From: Enterocloster alcoholdehydrogenati
Lineage (GTDB): Bacteria; Bacillota; Clostridia; Lachnospirales; Lachnospiraceae
Direction of reading: 5' to 3'
Length of the DNA: 64,000 bases
Assembly (NCBI RefSeq): GCF_013282095.1
Contig: NZ_BLTJ01000003.1
Span: 248,001-312,000 of the forward strand
Below are positions 1 through 12,165 of the stretch, one piece after another. Both the position numbers and the translations under genes were made by a program. The number at the start of each line of letters is the position of its first letter. The first letter of the stretch is position 1. The notes below the pieces were generated by a model. That model did no database searches. It was not told the origin of the DNA and worked only from the letters and a program-made list of their open reading frames with translations.

Positions 1-271
1 GTTCGTAGGGAATCCGGGGATCCGGATCAGGCCGGTGGATCTGTCCCCGGTCTACCAGGACAATATCCCAGGGAGCCAGATCGTAGGAGCGCCCCTCGAT
101 GGTGTAGCGAACCTTTCCTTCTATCAGAATCATGATCTTTAAAAAGTCATGGTAATGGTATTCATAAGGGCCTTTTCCAAGATCTTTTAAGTGAAAGAGA
201 CGGAAATCCTCATGAAGATAGCCGCGAACAGGGGCTGCGCCGGGGGCTGGAGCGGTTTGGCTGGGGTTCAT
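1..271 (-). CDS. AraC-family regulator, N-terminal cupin part (cut by window edge)
   Basis: Partial gene reading leftward off the window; only the first 90 codons are visible. The protein begins MNPSQTAPAPGAAPVRGYLH and contains the AraC-type ligand-binding cupin pattern: 'YEYHYHDFLKIMILIEGKVRYTIEGRSYDLAPWDIVLVDRGQIHRP' broken over residues 36-80, with the His-rich first strand and the 'PGDI/PWDI'-like turn. The C-terminal HTH would lie outside. An AGGAGG ribosome site at 281-286 (complement) sits 9 nt before the ATG at 271. It diverges from the DapF-like gene, so it could control that gene, but nothing in the sequence proves it. Confidence 0.75.
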   Translation of the reverse strand, partial: MNPSQTAPAPGAAPVRGYLHEDFRLFHLKDLGKGPYEYHYHDFLKIMILIEGKVRYTIEGRSYDLAPWDIVLVDRGQIHRPDPDPRIPYE

Positions 272-438
272 GGCAGTATTCCTCCTGTTGTTTCATGTAT
301 TTCTTATAATATAGCATTATTTGCAATATAATACAGCATAAATTTAATATAATTATAAAATAATGCCTGGTAAAATAGAATCAGCAAAAAACGGTAAAGG
401 TTCGCAGGGATTGCTGCGGAGAAAGCGAGTGCAGGACA

Positions 439-1302
439 ATGAGACTGACGATTGAGAAATATCACGGATTGGGAAATGATTATCTGGTATATGATCCTAA
501 CAAGAATAAGCTGAAACTGACTCCGGAGAGAGTGCAGTTTCTGTGCAACCGGAATTTTGGCGTAGGGGCAGACGGAGTGCTGGAAGGCCCGGTGCTGGAG
601 GGGGATCGGATTTCCATGATCATCTGGAATTCAGATGGAAGCCAGACACAAAACAGCGGCAACGGCGTGCGTATTTTCGGCGCATATTTAAAGGATGCAG
701 GCTATGTACAGAAGAAGGATTTTTCCATCCATTCTCAGGGAGGGGACATTGATATCCATTATCTCAACGAGGAGGGAACCCGTCTAAAGGCATCTATGGG
801 AAAGGCGTCCTTCTGGAGCGATGAGGTGCCGGTGGCCGGGCCAAGAAGAGAGATCATCAACGAGACGATGGTATTTGGCCGCATCCCCTATCCTGTGACC
901 TGTCTGTCGGTGGGGAATCCCCATCTGGTGATCCTGATGGATGAGATATCAAAGGAACTGGTATGCCGCATTGGAAAGTATTCTGAGAGCGCAAGGCAGT
1001 TCCCGGAAAAGATAAATACACAGATCATGAAGGTTCTGGATCGAACCCATATCCAGACCGAGGTTTATGAGCGGGGAGCCGGATATACCCTGGCTTCTGG
1101 AAGCGGCTGCTGTGCGGCTGCAGCTGCGGCTTACCGTCTGGGCCTGACGGATCCGAAGATGATCGTGCAGATGCCGGGAGGCACGCTGGAACTTGAGATC
1201 CGGGAGGACGCAACGGTTCTTATGACCGGAGATGTGGGCTATGTAGGCAGCATAAAACTGGGAAATCATTTTACAGAGCAGCTCAGGGCGCTTGACAAAT
1301 AA
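439..1302 (+). CDS. DapF-family protein with both catalytic cysteines replaced by serine
   Basis: A 287-aa member of the diaminopimelate epimerase fold: N-terminal KYHGLGNDY, GVGADG near residue 41-46, NSDGS, SVGNPH at 157-162 and the C-terminal ERGAGYTLASGSG region are all in register. DapF enzymes use two cysteines as a proton-transfer pair, one in CGNG and one in ACGTG. Here the first is Ser73 (NSGNG, codon AGC at 655-657) and the second Ser220 (ASGSG, codon TCT at 1096-1098). A normal dapF lies 2.1 kb downstream, so this copy is probably not the DAP epimerase of the cell. The ATG has only a weak ribosome site (AGGA very close to the start). Function is unknown; another racemase or lyase activity, or a regulatory role, is possible. 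Confidence 0.85.
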   Translation: MRLTIEKYHGLGNDYLVYDPNKNKLKLTPERVQFLCNRNFGVGADGVLEGPVLEGDRISMIIWNSDGSQTQNSGNGVRIFGAYLKDAGYVQKKDFSIHSQGGDIDIHYLNEEGTRLKASMGKASFWSDEVPVAGPRREIINETMVFGRIPYPVTCLSVGNPHLVILMDEISKELVCRIGKYSESARQFPEKINTQIMKVLDRTHIQTEVYERGAGYTLASGSGCCAAAAAAYRLGLTDPKMIVQMPGGTLELEIREDATVLMTGDVGYVGSIKLGNHFTEQLRALDK

Positions 1303-1476
1303 AAAAACTGCGTTTATATTTTTTTATAGATACAGGCAGAGGCAGAGCGGGGTATCAGGACAGATCCCCGCTCTGATGCATTTACGGCGGCGCACCCGCC
1401 GCACAGAGCGGGTTTGCTGCATAAAAGGATCCGGCGGGTTTTATTTTGGCCGGATTGTTCAGGAGAGGACGGTTGA
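1303..1476 (+). promoter_or_regulatory. glnA leader with alternative hairpins and a terminator-like stem
   Basis: CAGAGCGGGG (1343-1352) pairs perfectly with CCCCGCTCTG (1366-1375). A second copy of CAGAGCGGG at 1404-1412 can compete for the same partner (1367-1375). CCCGCCG (1395-1401) can be held by the local CGGCGG (1386-1391) or pair with CGGCGGG (1432-1438), which is followed by TTTTATTTT (1439-1447) like an intrinsic terminator. The layout suggests transcription antitermination in front of glnA; the ANTAR RNA-binding protein encoded just after glnA is the obvious candidate effector. The first loop (AGGACA) has A1 but not the G4 of the published ANTAR hexaloop pattern, so direct ANTAR recognition is uncertain. 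Confidence 0.55.
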
Positions 1477-2817
1477 ATGATGAGCAAATACAGCAGAGAT
1501 GACATTATCCGTATAGTGGAAGAGGAGGATGTGGAGTTTATACGTCTTCAGTTTACGGATATTTTCGGGATGCTTAAAAATGTGGCGGTCACGGCCGGAC
1601 AGCTGGCCAAGGCCCTGGATAACCGGTGTATGTTTGATGGTTCCGCCATTGAGGGCTTTGTGCGGATCGATGAGTCGGATATGTACCTTCATCCGGATCT
1701 GAACACCTTTGAGATCTTTCCATGGAGACCTCAGCAGGGCAGAGTGGCAAGGCTGATCTGCGACGTGTACAATCCTGACGGCACACCATTTAAGGGGGAT
1801 CCCCGCTATGTGCTGAAGCGGGCTGTCAAACGGGCGGCGGATATGGGGTATGTGTTCCAGGTGGGGCCGGAGTGTGAGTTTTTCCTTTTTCACGCCGATG
1901 AAGAGGGGTGCCCTACAACAGAGACCCACGAGCGGGCCGGATATTTTGACGTATCTCCCATTGATCTGGGAGAAAATGTACGCAGGGATATTGTGCTGAC
2001 CCTGGAGGAGATGGGATTTGAGGTGGAAGCCAGCCATCATGAGATCGCTCCGGGCCAGCATGAGATTGATCTGCAGTATACAGATGCCCTGAAGGCAGCG
2101 GATCACATTATGACCTTTAAGATGGCGGCCAAGACCATTGCAAAGCGCCACGGACTTCACGCCACTTTTATGCCCAAGCCCAAGGAGGGGGTCAATGGAT
2201 CTGGTATGCATATCAATATGTCTCTGTGCGACGCTCTTGGAAAGAACCTGTTTGCAGATGAGAAGGATCCCCTGGGACTGAGTGGTCTGGCGTACCGTTT
2301 TATGGCGGGAATCCTGGCTCATATGAAGGAGATGACTATTTTAACTAACCCCATTGTCAATTCCTATAAGAGACTGATTCCCGGATATGACGCACCGATC
2401 TATATTGCCTGGTCTTCGACCTCCAACCGAAGCTCCCTGATACGGATCCCGTCTCCCAGAGGGCAGAGTACGCGGATAGAACTGCGCTGCCCGGATTCGG
2501 CCATGAATCCGTATCTGGCATTGGCGGCCTGTTTGCAGGCGGGACTGGACGGCATTGAAAAGAACCTCACGCTGCCTCCCTGCGTGGAGGGGAATCTCTT
2601 TGGCATGGAGCCGGAGGAGCTTAAAAACCGCGGTGTAGAGCGGATCCCGGAGACGCTGGGGGACGCCATGGAGGCTTATGCGGGCAATCTTTTTATCAAG
2701 GATGTGCTGGGCGAGCATATTTATGTGAAGTATCTGGAGGCAAAGGAGCAGGAATGGAGAGATTTCCGCTCTCAGGTCACAAACTGGGAGATAGGACAGT
2801 ATCTGTATAAATATTAG
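1477..2817 (+). CDS. glnA: Glutamine synthetase, type I
   Basis: Cytoplasmic glutamine synthetase (glutamate + NH3 + ATP to glutamine), 446 aa, the normal length of the Firmicute GSI-alpha class. Signature segments are present in order: the N-terminal beta-grasp with FTDIFG and FDGSAIEGF, VGPECEFFLF with metal-ligand Glu residues, NGSGMHINMS, NPIVNSYKRLIPGYDAPIYIAWS and NRSSLIRIPSPRG. The ribosome site GGAGAGG (1462-1468) allows a start at 1477 or at the adjacent ATG 1480. The gene is preceded by a switch-like leader and followed after 32 nt by an ANTAR regulator, an arrangement known from clostridia where ANTAR proteins control nitrogen genes. Confidence 0.97.
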   Translation: MMSKYSRDDIIRIVEEEDVEFIRLQFTDIFGMLKNVAVTAGQLAKALDNRCMFDGSAIEGFVRIDESDMYLHPDLNTFEIFPWRPQQGRVARLICDVYNPDGTPFKGDPRYVLKRAVKRAADMGYVFQVGPECEFFLFHADEEGCPTTETHERAGYFDVSPIDLGENVRRDIVLTLEEMGFEVEASHHEIAPGQHEIDLQYTDALKAADHIMTFKMAAKTIAKRHGLHATFMPKPKEGVNGSGMHINMSLCDALGKNLFADEKDPLGLSGLAYRFMAGILAHMKEMTILTNPIVNSYKRLIPGYDAPIYIAWSSTSNRSSLIRIPSPRGQSTRIELRCPDSAMNPYLALAACLQAGLDGIEKNLTLPPCVEGNLFGMEPEELKNRGVERIPETLGDAMEAYAGNLFIKDVLGEHIYVKYLEAKEQEWRDFRSQVTNWEIGQYLYKY

Positions 2818-2849
2818 TATACGGTCTAAAGGGTCAGGAGGTGCAGAGG

Positions 2850-3392
2850 ATGGCAAACATAATCACCGCGTTTTCAAAACCGGAGGATGCGAAAAGCATT
2901 AAAGGGATCCTGGCGCGCAACGGCTATGAATCCGCCTTCATCTGCACCTCCGGCGCCCAGGTGCTGTCTGCGGCGGAGGATCTGGACAGCGGGATCGTTG
3001 TCTGCGGCTTTCGATTCGAGGACATGATCTATGAGGAACTGCGCCAGATGCTGCCCTCCGCCTTTGATATGCTTATGATTGCCTCTCCGGCAAAGTGGAG
3101 CGGTCAGAAACGGGAGGGGATCGTATATCTTCCCATGCCATTAAAAGTCCACGATCTTTTATGTACCATGGAGATGATGGTCCAGGCCCGCAGGCGGCTG
3201 CGCCGCAGGGAACGCAGCCAGCCCAGACAGCGAAGCTCAAAAGAGCAGGCCCAGATCGATCAGGCAAAGGCTCTTTTAATGGAACGAAACGGCATGACAG
3301 AGGCAGAGGCGCACCGTTATATCCAAAAATGCAGCATGGATAACGGAACCAGCCTTACAGAGACGGCGCAGATGATCATAAGCCTGATGTAG
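2850..3392 (+). CDS. ANTAR-domain RNA-binding regulator with degenerate receiver domain
   Basis: A 180-aa protein. Residues about 1-115 resemble a response-regulator receiver but the expected phospho-acceptor Asp is missing: the beta-3 strand reads GIVVCGFRFED. Residues about 128-180 form an ANTAR domain (QAKALLMERNGMTEAEAHRYI), a three-helix RNA-binding unit that melts or stabilises terminator hairpins. The start is ATG 2850, with AGGAGG at 2836-2841; an earlier in-frame GTG at 2841 overlaps that ribosome site and is unlikely. It is probably cotranscribed with glnA. Known clostridial homologues (NitR type) act on nitrogen-assimilation genes; here the glnA leader is the likely target. Lack of the Asp suggests control by protein binding or ligand rather than phosphorylation. 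Confidence 0.88.
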   Translation: MANIITAFSKPEDAKSIKGILARNGYESAFICTSGAQVLSAAEDLDSGIVVCGFRFEDMIYEELRQMLPSAFDMLMIASPAKWSGQKREGIVYLPMPLKVHDLLCTMEMMVQARRRLRRRERSQPRQRSSKEQAQIDQAKALLMERNGMTEAEAHRYIQKCSMDNGTSLTETAQMIISLM

Positions 3393-3415
3393 CGGGCAAA
3401 ACGGGAGGTAGGAAC

Positions 3416-4246
3416 ATGGATTTTACAAAGATGCAGGGCATTGGAAATGATTATGTATACGTGGACTGCTTTAAGGAGCAGGTAAAGGAGCCGGGAGCCG
3501 TGGCCCGGTTTATCAGCGACCGGCGGTTTGGGATCGGTTCAGACGGCCTGATCCTGATCTGTCCGTCAAGGATTGCAGACTGTCGGATGGAGATGTACAA
3601 CACAGACGGCTCTCAGGGAAAGATGTGCGGAAACGGGATTCGCTGTGTGGGAAAATATGTCTACGACCATGGACTTGTCCCATCTGAACGCAGAAGCCTG
3701 ACCGTGGAAACCCTGGCGGGAGTAAAGGAACTGAGGCTGGAGGTTGAGGAAGGGAAGGCGGTGAGGCTGACGGTGGATATGGGAAAGCCGTCCCTGACCT
3801 CTGAAATTTCGGAATCTGTGACGATTGAGGGAAAAGAATGGAATTTTACCGGCATTGATGTGGGAAATCCTCATGCTGTGTATTTTGTGGAGGATACCGA
3901 CAGCCTGGATTTAGAAAAAATGGGGCCTCATTTTGAATATCATGAGCGGTTTATGCCGGATCGGGTGAATTCTGAGTTTATCCGCGTCATCGACAGAAAC
4001 CATATCCAGATGCGTGTGTGGGAGCGGGGCAGCGGAGAGACCTGGGCCTGCGGCACAGGGGCTGCGGCCAGCGCCATGGCATCTATTTTAAGCGGCTATA
4101 CAGAGGACGAGGTGACGGTATCCCTGCGGGGCGGAGATTTGAAGATCCGCCTGGATCGGGAGAGCGGCCATCTGTTTATGACCGGACCGGCTGCAGAAGT
4201 ATTTCACGGAAGTATTGACATTCCCGACAAAATATATTATGATTAA
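3416..4246 (+). CDS. dapF: Diaminopimelate epimerase
   Basis: Converts LL- to meso-diaminopimelate in lysine and peptidoglycan synthesis. The 276-aa protein has the full active site: KMQGIGNDY, GIGSDG, NTDGSQGKMCGNGIRC with catalytic Cys71, DVGNPH, and WERGSGETWACGTGAAAS with catalytic Cys211. The ribosome site GGGAGG lies just before the ATG, 23 nt after the ANTAR gene. It is followed by dapL, so the pair supplies the last two steps of the DapL variant of the pathway. It contrasts with the Ser/Ser paralogue at 439-1302. Confidence 0.97.
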   Translation: MDFTKMQGIGNDYVYVDCFKEQVKEPGAVARFISDRRFGIGSDGLILICPSRIADCRMEMYNTDGSQGKMCGNGIRCVGKYVYDHGLVPSERRSLTVETLAGVKELRLEVEEGKAVRLTVDMGKPSLTSEISESVTIEGKEWNFTGIDVGNPHAVYFVEDTDSLDLEKMGPHFEYHERFMPDRVNSEFIRVIDRNHIQMRVWERGSGETWACGTGAAASAMASILSGYTEDEVTVSLRGGDLKIRLDRESGHLFMTGPAAEVFHGSIDIPDKIYYD

Positions 4247-4372
4247 CGGCATCAAAAAGGGATCCTTTGAAGGATAAAAAAGACACTCTCAGGCTTTCTG
4301 ACCACGAAGATGTGGGCGGGAGGTTCTGGGAGCGTTTGCGTTCAGGGGATAAAAACAGGAGGCGCAGATACC

Positions 4373-5605
4373 ATGTTTAAGATCAATGAAAATTACCAGA
4401 AGCTGCCGGGAAGCTATCTGTTTTCCACCATCGCAAAGAAGGTGGCTGCCTATCAGCAGGATCATCCCGATAAGAAGATCATTCGTCTGGGAATAGGGGA
4501 TGTAACCCTTCCTCTTGTTCCGGCTGTGATTCAGGCCATCCATAAGGCGGCGGATGAGATGGGGCAGGCAGAGACGTTCCATGGCTATGCCCCGGATCTG
4601 GGCTACAGCTTTCTGCGGGAAACGATAGCAGAGAACGATTATAAGAAGCTGGGCTGTGACATTGAGGCAGACGAGATCTTTGTATCTGACGGGGCAAAGA
4701 GCGACTGCGGAAATATCCAGGAAATCTTCAGTGAGGACAGCAGGATTGCAGTCTGCGACCCTGTTTATCCCGTATATGTAGATTCCAACGTAATGGCGGG
4801 ACGCACCGGGGAATACGATGCAGAATCGGGAACCTGGAGCAATGTGATCTATATGCCCTGTACGGCGGAAAACGGCTTTGTGCCGGAACTGCCGAAGGAA
4901 ACGCCGGACCTGATCTATCTCTGTGTGCCCAACAATCCGACAGGAACCGCTCTCACAAGAGACCAGTTAAAGGTATGGGTGGATTATGCCAACAGGGAAG
5001 GAGCCGTGATTCTTTACGACGCGGCTTATGAAGCCTATATTTCGGATGAGGACGTGCCTCACACCATTTATGAGATAGAGGGTGCAAGAACCTGTGCCAT
5101 TGAATTCAGGTCATTTTCAAAGAAGGCCGGCTTTACGGGGGTACGGCTGGGCTTTACAGTGGTGCCGAAGGATCTCAAATGCAAAGATGTGCCCCTTCAC
5201 GCCCTCTGGGCCAGACGCCACGGCACCAAGTTTAACGGCGCTCCCTATATTGAACAGCGGGCCGGAGAGGCGGTGTATTCGGAGGAAGGAAACCGTCAGG
5301 TCATGGAGCAGGTGGCGTACTATAAGAGAAATGCCAGAGTGATCTATGACGGTTTAAAAGAGGCCGGTTATACAGTGTTCGGCGGTGTTAATTCTCCATA
5401 TGTATGGTTAAAGACCGAGGAGATGACAAGCTGGGAGTTTTTTGATTACCTCCTGGAATATGCCAATGTAGTGGGAACTCCGGGAAGCGGCTTTGGGCCA
5501 AGCGGGGAAGGATATTTCCGGCTGACCGGCTTTGGCACCTATGAAAATACGGTGGAGGCGGTGGAGCGATTAAAAGCTCTTCGGAAAACGGGAGGCGGAC
5601 GGTGA
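4373..5605 (+). CDS. dapL: LL-diaminopimelate aminotransferase
   Basis: PLP-dependent fold-I aminotransferase that makes LL-DAP directly from tetrahydrodipicolinate. It is 410 aa, the usual DapL length. Recognisable features include the N-terminal FKINENYQKLPGSYLFSTIAKK, RLGIGDVTLPL, FVSDGAKSDCGNIQ for the phosphate cup, PNNPTGTALT, and the PLP lysine in FRSFSKKAGFTGVRLGF. The ATG at 4373 follows AGGAGG at 4357-4362; the open frame extends 21 codons further upstream but without a ribosome site. It lies downstream of dapF and overlaps the next gene by 4 nt, so the enzymes and an Lrp-type regulator appear to be one transcription unit. Confidence 0.95.
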   Translation: MFKINENYQKLPGSYLFSTIAKKVAAYQQDHPDKKIIRLGIGDVTLPLVPAVIQAIHKAADEMGQAETFHGYAPDLGYSFLRETIAENDYKKLGCDIEADEIFVSDGAKSDCGNIQEIFSEDSRIAVCDPVYPVYVDSNVMAGRTGEYDAESGTWSNVIYMPCTAENGFVPELPKETPDLIYLCVPNNPTGTALTRDQLKVWVDYANREGAVILYDAAYEAYISDEDVPHTIYEIEGARTCAIEFRSFSKKAGFTGVRLGFTVVPKDLKCKDVPLHALWARRHGTKFNGAPYIEQRAGEAVYSEEGNRQVMEQVAYYKRNARVIYDGLKEAGYTVFGGVNSPYVWLKTEEMTSWEFFDYLLEYANVVGTPGSGFGPSGEGYFRLTGFGTYENTVEAVERLKALRKTGGGR

Positions 5606-6048
5606 ATATAGATGATATCGACCGGAAAATATTAAAGCTTCTGCAGGAAAATGCCAGAGTATCCTTAAAGACCATTGCGGAAAAGACCTTTCTGTCCTCC
5701 CCCGCAGTATCGGCCCGGATCGAAAAACTGGAGCGGGACGGCATTATCGCCGGCTACCACGCCCAGGTGAATCCGGTGAAACTGGGGTATCACATTCTGG
5801 CGTTTATCCATCTGGATGTGACGCCGGAGGATAAGCCCGGGTTTTATGCCTGGGCGGAGTCGTCTCCAAACGTACTGGAATGCAGCTGCGTGACGGGGGA
5901 GTATTCCATGGTTATGAAGGTGGCGTTTAAGAGCACCGTGGAGCTGGACAGTTTTATCGGACAGCTGCAGACGTTTGGAAAGACCAGTACCCAGATCGTG
6001 TTCTCTACCCATGTGGGGCCCAGAGGGGTCAATGCAGATCACGCATAG
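5602..6048 (+). CDS. Lrp/AsnC-family transcriptional regulator
   Basis: A 148-aa feast/famine regulator. Residues 1-55 are the AsnC-type winged HTH (DDIDRKILKLLQENARVSLKTIAEK followed by the recognition helix SSPAVSARIEKLE), and the rest is the RAM/ligand domain (LGYHILAFIHLDV, CSCVTGEYSMVMKVAF). It starts at GTG 5602, overlapping the dapL stop by GTGA, with a GGGAGG-type ribosome site inside dapL. Coupling suggests it senses an amino acid, perhaps lysine, and controls this operon; that is inference from position. A strong terminator follows at 6090-6128. Confidence 0.93.
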   Translation: MNIDDIDRKILKLLQENARVSLKTIAEKTFLSSPAVSARIEKLERDGIIAGYHAQVNPVKLGYHILAFIHLDVTPEDKPGFYAWAESSPNVLECSCVTGEYSMVMKVAFKSTVELDSFIGQLQTFGKTSTQIVFSTHVGPRGVNADHA

Positions 6049-6089
6049 ACGGTCTGTCCCAGAGTAAAAAAGCGAATATCAGGAGTTTG

Positions 6090-6128
6090 ACAGGGCGGAT
6101 GCGGAAAGGAAACATCCGTCCTGTTTTT
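6090..6128 (+). terminator. Intrinsic terminator after the lrp-like gene
   Basis: A 12-bp stem (6090-6101 with 6113-6124, one G-T pair) with an 11-nt loop is followed by TTTTT. Confidence 0.85.
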
Positions 6129-6170
6129 ACATATGGTATAGGGTAGTGATATATGTAAAGGAGCGGCTTT

Positions 6171-6965
6171 ATGGAAAACCGTAGAAGTGTGATCTTAGAT
6201 GCCGGTCACGGCGGGGCAGAGCCTGGTGCAATGTACCAGGGGCGCAGAGAAAAGGACGATACCCTCCGGCTGGCTTTGGCTGTAGGCGAAAAACTGGAAA
6301 ACAGGGGTGTTGACGTGATGTATACGCGAACCACGGACGTATACGACAGTCCGCTGGAAAAGGCGCAGATTGCCAACCGGTCAGGAGCGGATCTTTTTGT
6401 CTCGCTCCATCGGAACGCCATGCCGGTGCCGGGAACGGGAAGCGGCGCTGTGACCCTGGTTTATGAGGACAGCGGAATCCCTGCTCTGCTGGCGGAAAAT
6501 ATTCAGCAGAACCTGGTAGAAACGGGTTTTAAGGATCTGGGGATCCAGGAGCGGCCGGGGATCATTGTGCTCAGAAGGACACAGATGCCGGCGGTACTGG
6601 TGGAGGCTGGCTTTATTGATAACCCGGAGGATAATCAGCTGTTTGATGAGAATTTTGACGCCATTGCCCAGGGGATCGCTGACGGAATCTTAGCTACCTT
6701 CTCACAGTTAAAGGCCAGGGCTGAGGCGGGAAAGAACCAGTATTATCAGGTGCAGGTGGGCGCTTACCGAAGCCGCAGGGAGGCCGAGCAGCTGCAGAGA
6801 GAGCTTGCGGCGAAAGGGTTCCCGGCTTTTCTTGTCTACGACAACGGCTGGTATAAGGTGCGGTCAGGAGCATTTTTGCAGATGGATAATGGAGTGCAGA
6901 TGGAGCAGCGGCTGCGCGCCGCCGGATATCCTACCATGCTGGTGAGAGAGCCGGCAGTGTATTAG
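6171..6965 (+). CDS. N-acetylmuramoyl-L-alanine amidase with SPOR domain
   Basis: Zinc amidase of the Amidase_3 family, 264 aa. Residues 6-185 hold the catalytic domain: VILDAGHGG (His13), the Glu of RREKD, SLHRNAM (His80) and VEAGFIDN (Glu145). After a short linker, residues 186-262 form a SPOR domain (YYQVQVGAYRSRREAEQL to MLV), which binds denuded glycan strands at septa. There is no signal peptide, so it may act inside the forespore or mother cell, leave by lysis, or use a non-classical route. The ribosome site AAGGAG precedes the ATG. It probably cleaves stem peptides during division or sporulation. Confidence 0.9.
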   Translation: MENRRSVILDAGHGGAEPGAMYQGRREKDDTLRLALAVGEKLENRGVDVMYTRTTDVYDSPLEKAQIANRSGADLFVSLHRNAMPVPGTGSGAVTLVYEDSGIPALLAENIQQNLVETGFKDLGIQERPGIIVLRRTQMPAVLVEAGFIDNPEDNQLFDENFDAIAQGIADGILATFSQLKARAEAGKNQYYQVQVGAYRSRREAEQLQRELAAKGFPAFLVYDNGWYKVRSGAFLQMDNGVQMEQRLRAAGYPTMLVREPAVY

Positions 6966-7063
6966 TCCCCATCCGGCCAAAATGGCTGCGGCGGCAGGAA
7001 TATGCAGTATGGCACCTCATAAAGGATTGTAAAAGATTATAGATAATTCACAGAAAAATATAT

Positions 7064-7099
7064 GTATCCCCCAATGGTATTCCTGTATAATGAAGCCAT
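7064..7099 (+). promoter_or_regulatory. Candidate promoter of uidA-lacZ
   Basis: TATAAT at 7086-7091 is embedded in CCTGTATAATGAAGCCAT (7082-7099). The same 18 bases with one change occur at 17660-17677 before the ABC transporter operon. The -35 region (around TGTATC, 7063-7068) is poor, as expected for an activator-dependent promoter. Confidence 0.6.
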
Positions 7100-7173
7100 C
7101 ATCTCAGTTGTGATATGGGCACGTTTCCGCACGGTGGATGAGGACTGAAATATGCAGGAAGGAGAGGGATGTT

Positions 7174-12052
<4,879 letters not shown>

Positions 12053-12119
12053 TAAATGCAGGATAATCCGAAACCTCCCTTTAGCAGACGGTTTTTCGGA
12101 TATAAGAAGGCATAAAAGA

Positions 12120-12165
12120 GGAGCCTACGCCCCGGATCATCGGATCCGGAGCGTAAGCTCCTTTT
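12120..12165. terminator. Bidirectional terminator between lacZ and the leftward lyase
   Basis: GGAGCCTACGC (12120-12130) pairs with GCGTAAGCTCC (12151-12161) with one mismatch; CTTTT follows on the + strand and TCTTTTATG on the - strand. The stem overlaps the last codons of the leftward gene. Confidence 0.75.

Noticed and set aside
1459-2322. 287-codon frame antisense to glnA
   Set aside because: Same reason: a shadow of a conserved gene without start signals.
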